From Chthoniobacterales bacterium (GTDB taxonomy: Bacteria > Verrucomicrobiota > Verrucomicrobiia > Chthoniobacterales > UBA10450), in contig JACDBM010000013.1 in the NCBI GenBank assembly GCA_013694945.1, forward strand, positions 1-6,217: a DNA stretch of 6,217 nt. The letters run 5' to 3'. Of the stretch, positions 5,727 to 6,217 are shown piece by piece. A program made the position numbers and the translations under genes. How positions within the stretch are numbered: position 1 is the stretch's first letter; every line of letters begins with the position of its first letter. The notes under the pieces were generated by a model that had not been told where the DNA came from, did no database searches, and saw only the letters and a list, made by a program, of their open reading frames with translations.

Positions 5727-6217
5727 ATGGAAAACATCTTCTTCCTTATCGTGGTGGCGATTGTCGGCGCCGTGCAGTTGATGATGCGTTTCGCTGAGGC
5801 GCGGAAAAACGCACAGGGCAAAAAGCAATCTGCTCCTCCGGCCCAGAACGCGCCCATCCCGCGGGCCCCCGCTGAGAGCGAGGAAGAACGCGTCCGGAAA
5901 TTCTTCGAAGCGCTCGGAGTGCCGCCAACCACCTTGAATCCTCCTCGCCGTGTGCAGCCGCGAGAGCTCACACCCAATCGGCCGCGACCGAAGGGCAAGA
6001 TCATGCCGGTTGATCCTTTCCCGATGCCGCGCGCTGGCACACCCGTTCCTCCAGTCGTCATCCCGACTTCGCCCAAGCCGGTTCCCGAGCCTCCGCCGCT
6101 TCCGACCCGCGAAACAACTGTCCTGACCGATCGCCCTGCTGCAGCCACGCAGCCACGAGCCGCTGCGGAGTTCGAAGTGCGAGACGTGGCCGAGAGCATT
6201 GCCGAAGACCGGGCGCA
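5727..6217 (+). CDS. Proline-rich single-pass membrane protein of unknown function, cut by right edge
   Basis: An open frame from ATG 5727 runs without a stop to the window edge (163 codons plus two bases). It begins with one hydrophobic segment (about residues 4-21, IFFLIVVAIVGAVQLMMR), then a Lys/Gln-rich stretch, a short acidic, probably helical piece (ESEEERVRKFFEALGVPP, about 53-70), and a long disordered-looking region rich in Pro, Arg and Thr up to about residue 140, turning acidic near the edge. The likely topology is a short N-terminal anchor with a cytoplasmic tail. It lies 44 bp after floA on the same strand, so it is probably transcribed with it and may be a FloA-associated membrane protein; this is inference from position only. 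I do not recognise a named family. The start lacks a clear ribosome binding site. The opposite-strand frame is Gly/Ser-rich and looks like antisense. Confidence 0.7.
   Translation, partial: MENIFFLIVVAIVGAVQLMMRFAEARKNAQGKKQSAPPAQNAPIPRAPAESEEERVRKFFEALGVPPTTLNPPRRVQPRELTPNRPRPKGKIMPVDPFPMPRAGTPVPPVVIPTSPKPVPEPPPLPTRETTVLTDRPAAATQPRAAAEFEVRDVAESIAEDRA

Noticed and set aside
5687..6199. Minus-strand open frame of 170 codons at the right edge
   Set aside because: Its Gly/Ser/Arg-rich translation is the mirror of the proline-rich plus-strand gene, which has a proper membrane segment and follows floA on the same strand.

Overview
The window is GC-rich (I estimate near 60%), tightly packed bacterial DNA, with many same-strand genes, 4-bp stop/start overlaps and few clear Shine-Dalgarno sites. 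The gene content (a FloA of the long form, a membrane-anchored short-chain dehydrogenase next to a VKOR-like protein, an exported MsrB) suggests Verrucomicrobiota, or less likely Acidobacteriota or a related soil lineage. This is inference; no marker gene settles it. I found no tRNA, rRNA, CRISPR array, insertion sequence or phage gene.

Layout. (1) Positions 1 to about 770, minus strand: the 3' half of a molybdate-type ABC permease (modB) overlapping the start of its ATPase (modC) by 4 bp. modC runs off the left edge. Both reading frames are broken by small indels, and the 5' half of modB is missing. (2) About 770-881: a junction. ModB similarity stops and a short plus-strand coding tail of unknown identity ends in TAA at 881. 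(3) 923-2943, plus strand: a redox cluster of exported methionine-(R)-sulfoxide reductase (msrB), a short-chain dehydrogenase with a C-terminal membrane anchor, and a VKOR-like four-helix membrane protein that overlaps the dehydrogenase by ATGA. (4) 3065-4565, plus strand: a family-2 glycosyltransferase of the TIGR04283 type overlapping by GTGA a TVP38/TMEM64 (VTT-domain) membrane protein, which has a one-base frameshift. (5) 4566-6217, plus strand: a leader with a plausible promoter and two consecutive hairpins, then floA (flotillin-like membrane scaffold), then a proline-rich single-pass membrane protein cut by the right edge.

Functional reading. Region 3 looks like envelope redox maintenance: MsrB repairs oxidised methionine outside the cytoplasm, and the dehydrogenase/VKOR pair probably acts at the membrane on a quinone or thiol couple. 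Regions 4 and 5 are membrane and envelope functions. The mod genes face the other way and look like a broken remnant, through genuine decay, rearrangement, or assembly and indel errors.

I did not find a clearly new system. The items most worth a second look are the modB junction, the membrane-anchored dehydrogenase/VKOR pair, and the structured floA leader.
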